The notes under the pieces were generated by a model. The model searched no databases and was not told the origin of the DNA. It worked only from the letters and a program-made list of their open reading frames with translations. Of a stretch of DNA of 64,000 bases, positions 63,664 through 64,000 are shown piece after piece. The stretch comes from CAVQFB01 sp963711675 (lineage in GTDB: Bacteria; Acidobacteriota; Terriglobia; Terriglobales; Acidobacteriaceae). The DNA lies in NCBI GenBank assembly GCA_963711675.1, contig CAVQFB010000003.1, forward strand, positions 248,001-312,000. The letters run 5' to 3'. A program made the translations under genes and the position numbers. Within the stretch, counting starts at the first letter, position 1. Each line of letters starts with the position of its first letter.

Positions 63664-64000
63664 ATGGATAGCTCCACCACACCCAGAAAATTAGCGGGCC
63701 GCTACGAGGTACGCGAAGTCCTCGGCAAAGGCGGCATGGGCCTGGTCTACCGGGCTTACGACAGCGTCATCCGCCGCGAGGTCGCGGTGAAGACCCTGCT
63801 CGACATTCCCGAGGCGGCGGCGCTCCAGCTTTTCTACAAGGAGTGCGATGTTCTCGCCTCCATGAGCCACCCCAATATCGTCGAGATTTTCGACATCGGC
63901 GAATTCGAAGACGAGGGCAAGAAGAAACCCTACTTCGTGATGCCGCTTTTGCCAGGAACGACGCTCGAGACTTTCATTCGGAAGGCCAGCCATCGTCTGA
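63664..64000 (+). CDS. Ser/Thr protein kinase, N-terminal part (cut by right edge)
   Basis: The first 112 codons of a Hanks-type kinase. It shows the Gly loop LGKGGMGLVYRAYD, the catalytic Lys in VAVKTLLD, the helix C Glu in LFYKECDVLASMSHPNIVEI, and the hinge PYFVMPLLPGTTL. The ATG at 63664 fits normal spacing to the Gly loop, though the ribosome site is weak. What follows beyond 64000, and which sensor domain is attached, cannot be seen. Confidence 0.9.
   Translation, partial: MDSSTTPRKLAGRYEVREVLGKGGMGLVYRAYDSVIRREVAVKTLLDIPEAAALQLFYKECDVLASMSHPNIVEIFDIGEFEDEGKKKPYFVMPLLPGTTLETFIRKASHRL

Overview
The window looks like a chromosomal fragment of a heterotrophic Acidobacteriota (Terriglobia / Koribacter-like) bacterium, probably from an isolate draft or a metagenome bin. 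This is inferred from gene families: an Oar-like TonB receptor with an N-terminal carboxypeptidase-regulatory domain, an 'orphan' MacB/FtsX permease of the acidobacterial duplicated type, Ser/Thr kinases fused to TolB-like propellers, many small secreted hypotheticals, and short palindromic repeats between genes. No rRNA, tRNA, CRISPR, transposase, integrase or phage gene was seen.

Layout. 0-10 kb: a sugar-uptake and breakdown region. It holds a TonB receptor (cut by the left edge), a secreted amidohydrolase, an alpha-galactosidase-like lipoprotein, a repeat lipoprotein, and a DeoR/AgaR-type regulator in one operon with a SIS sugar-phosphate isomerase and a PfkB kinase. Three AgaR-like operator sequences link these units. 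10-16 kb: msrPQ methionine sulfoxide repair, a large hybrid histidine kinase, a PilZ protein and a PstS-like protein. 16.5-21 kb: a 51-aa protein, then an ABC-2 exporter operon with its own DesK/DesR-type two-component system. 21-31 kb: a creatininase-family hydrolase, secreted hypotheticals, the FtsX permease, a PAS-GGDEF-EAL protein, a PAS protein and an M20 peptidase. 31.7-36 kb: a Ser/Thr kinase with TolB propeller, an alpha/beta hydrolase and lexA. 36-40 kb: a nucleotide-sugar epimerase bracketed by repeats, trxA and an MBL hydrolase. 40-44 kb: an ECF sigma factor with a zinc-finger/YCF48 partner, and an ARPP-1-like protein. 44-56.5 kb: HEAT protein, zinc phospholipase C-like protein, ferredoxin reductase, LemA plus DUF2207, DUF3500, hydrolase, YCF48, VOC proteins and a second ECF sigma factor. 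56.8-64 kb: a 54-aa DxDxDG protein, VWFA, SYLF, tag glycosylase, an MBL-rhodanese sulfur enzyme, an unrecognised 566-aa protein, and a second Ser/Thr kinase cut by the right edge.

Two themes cut across the window. (1) At least 15 apparent single-base frame changes break eight otherwise well-conserved genes at about 19.6, 20.7, 33.3-33.9, 35.0-35.3, 40.5-42.1, 42.9-43.0 and 61.1 kb. One base repairs most of them and catalytic motifs are intact, so consensus indel errors are the simplest explanation, with true decay as the alternative. (2) At least two families of short palindromic repeats lie in the gaps between genes. Their stems show paired changes that keep the hairpin.
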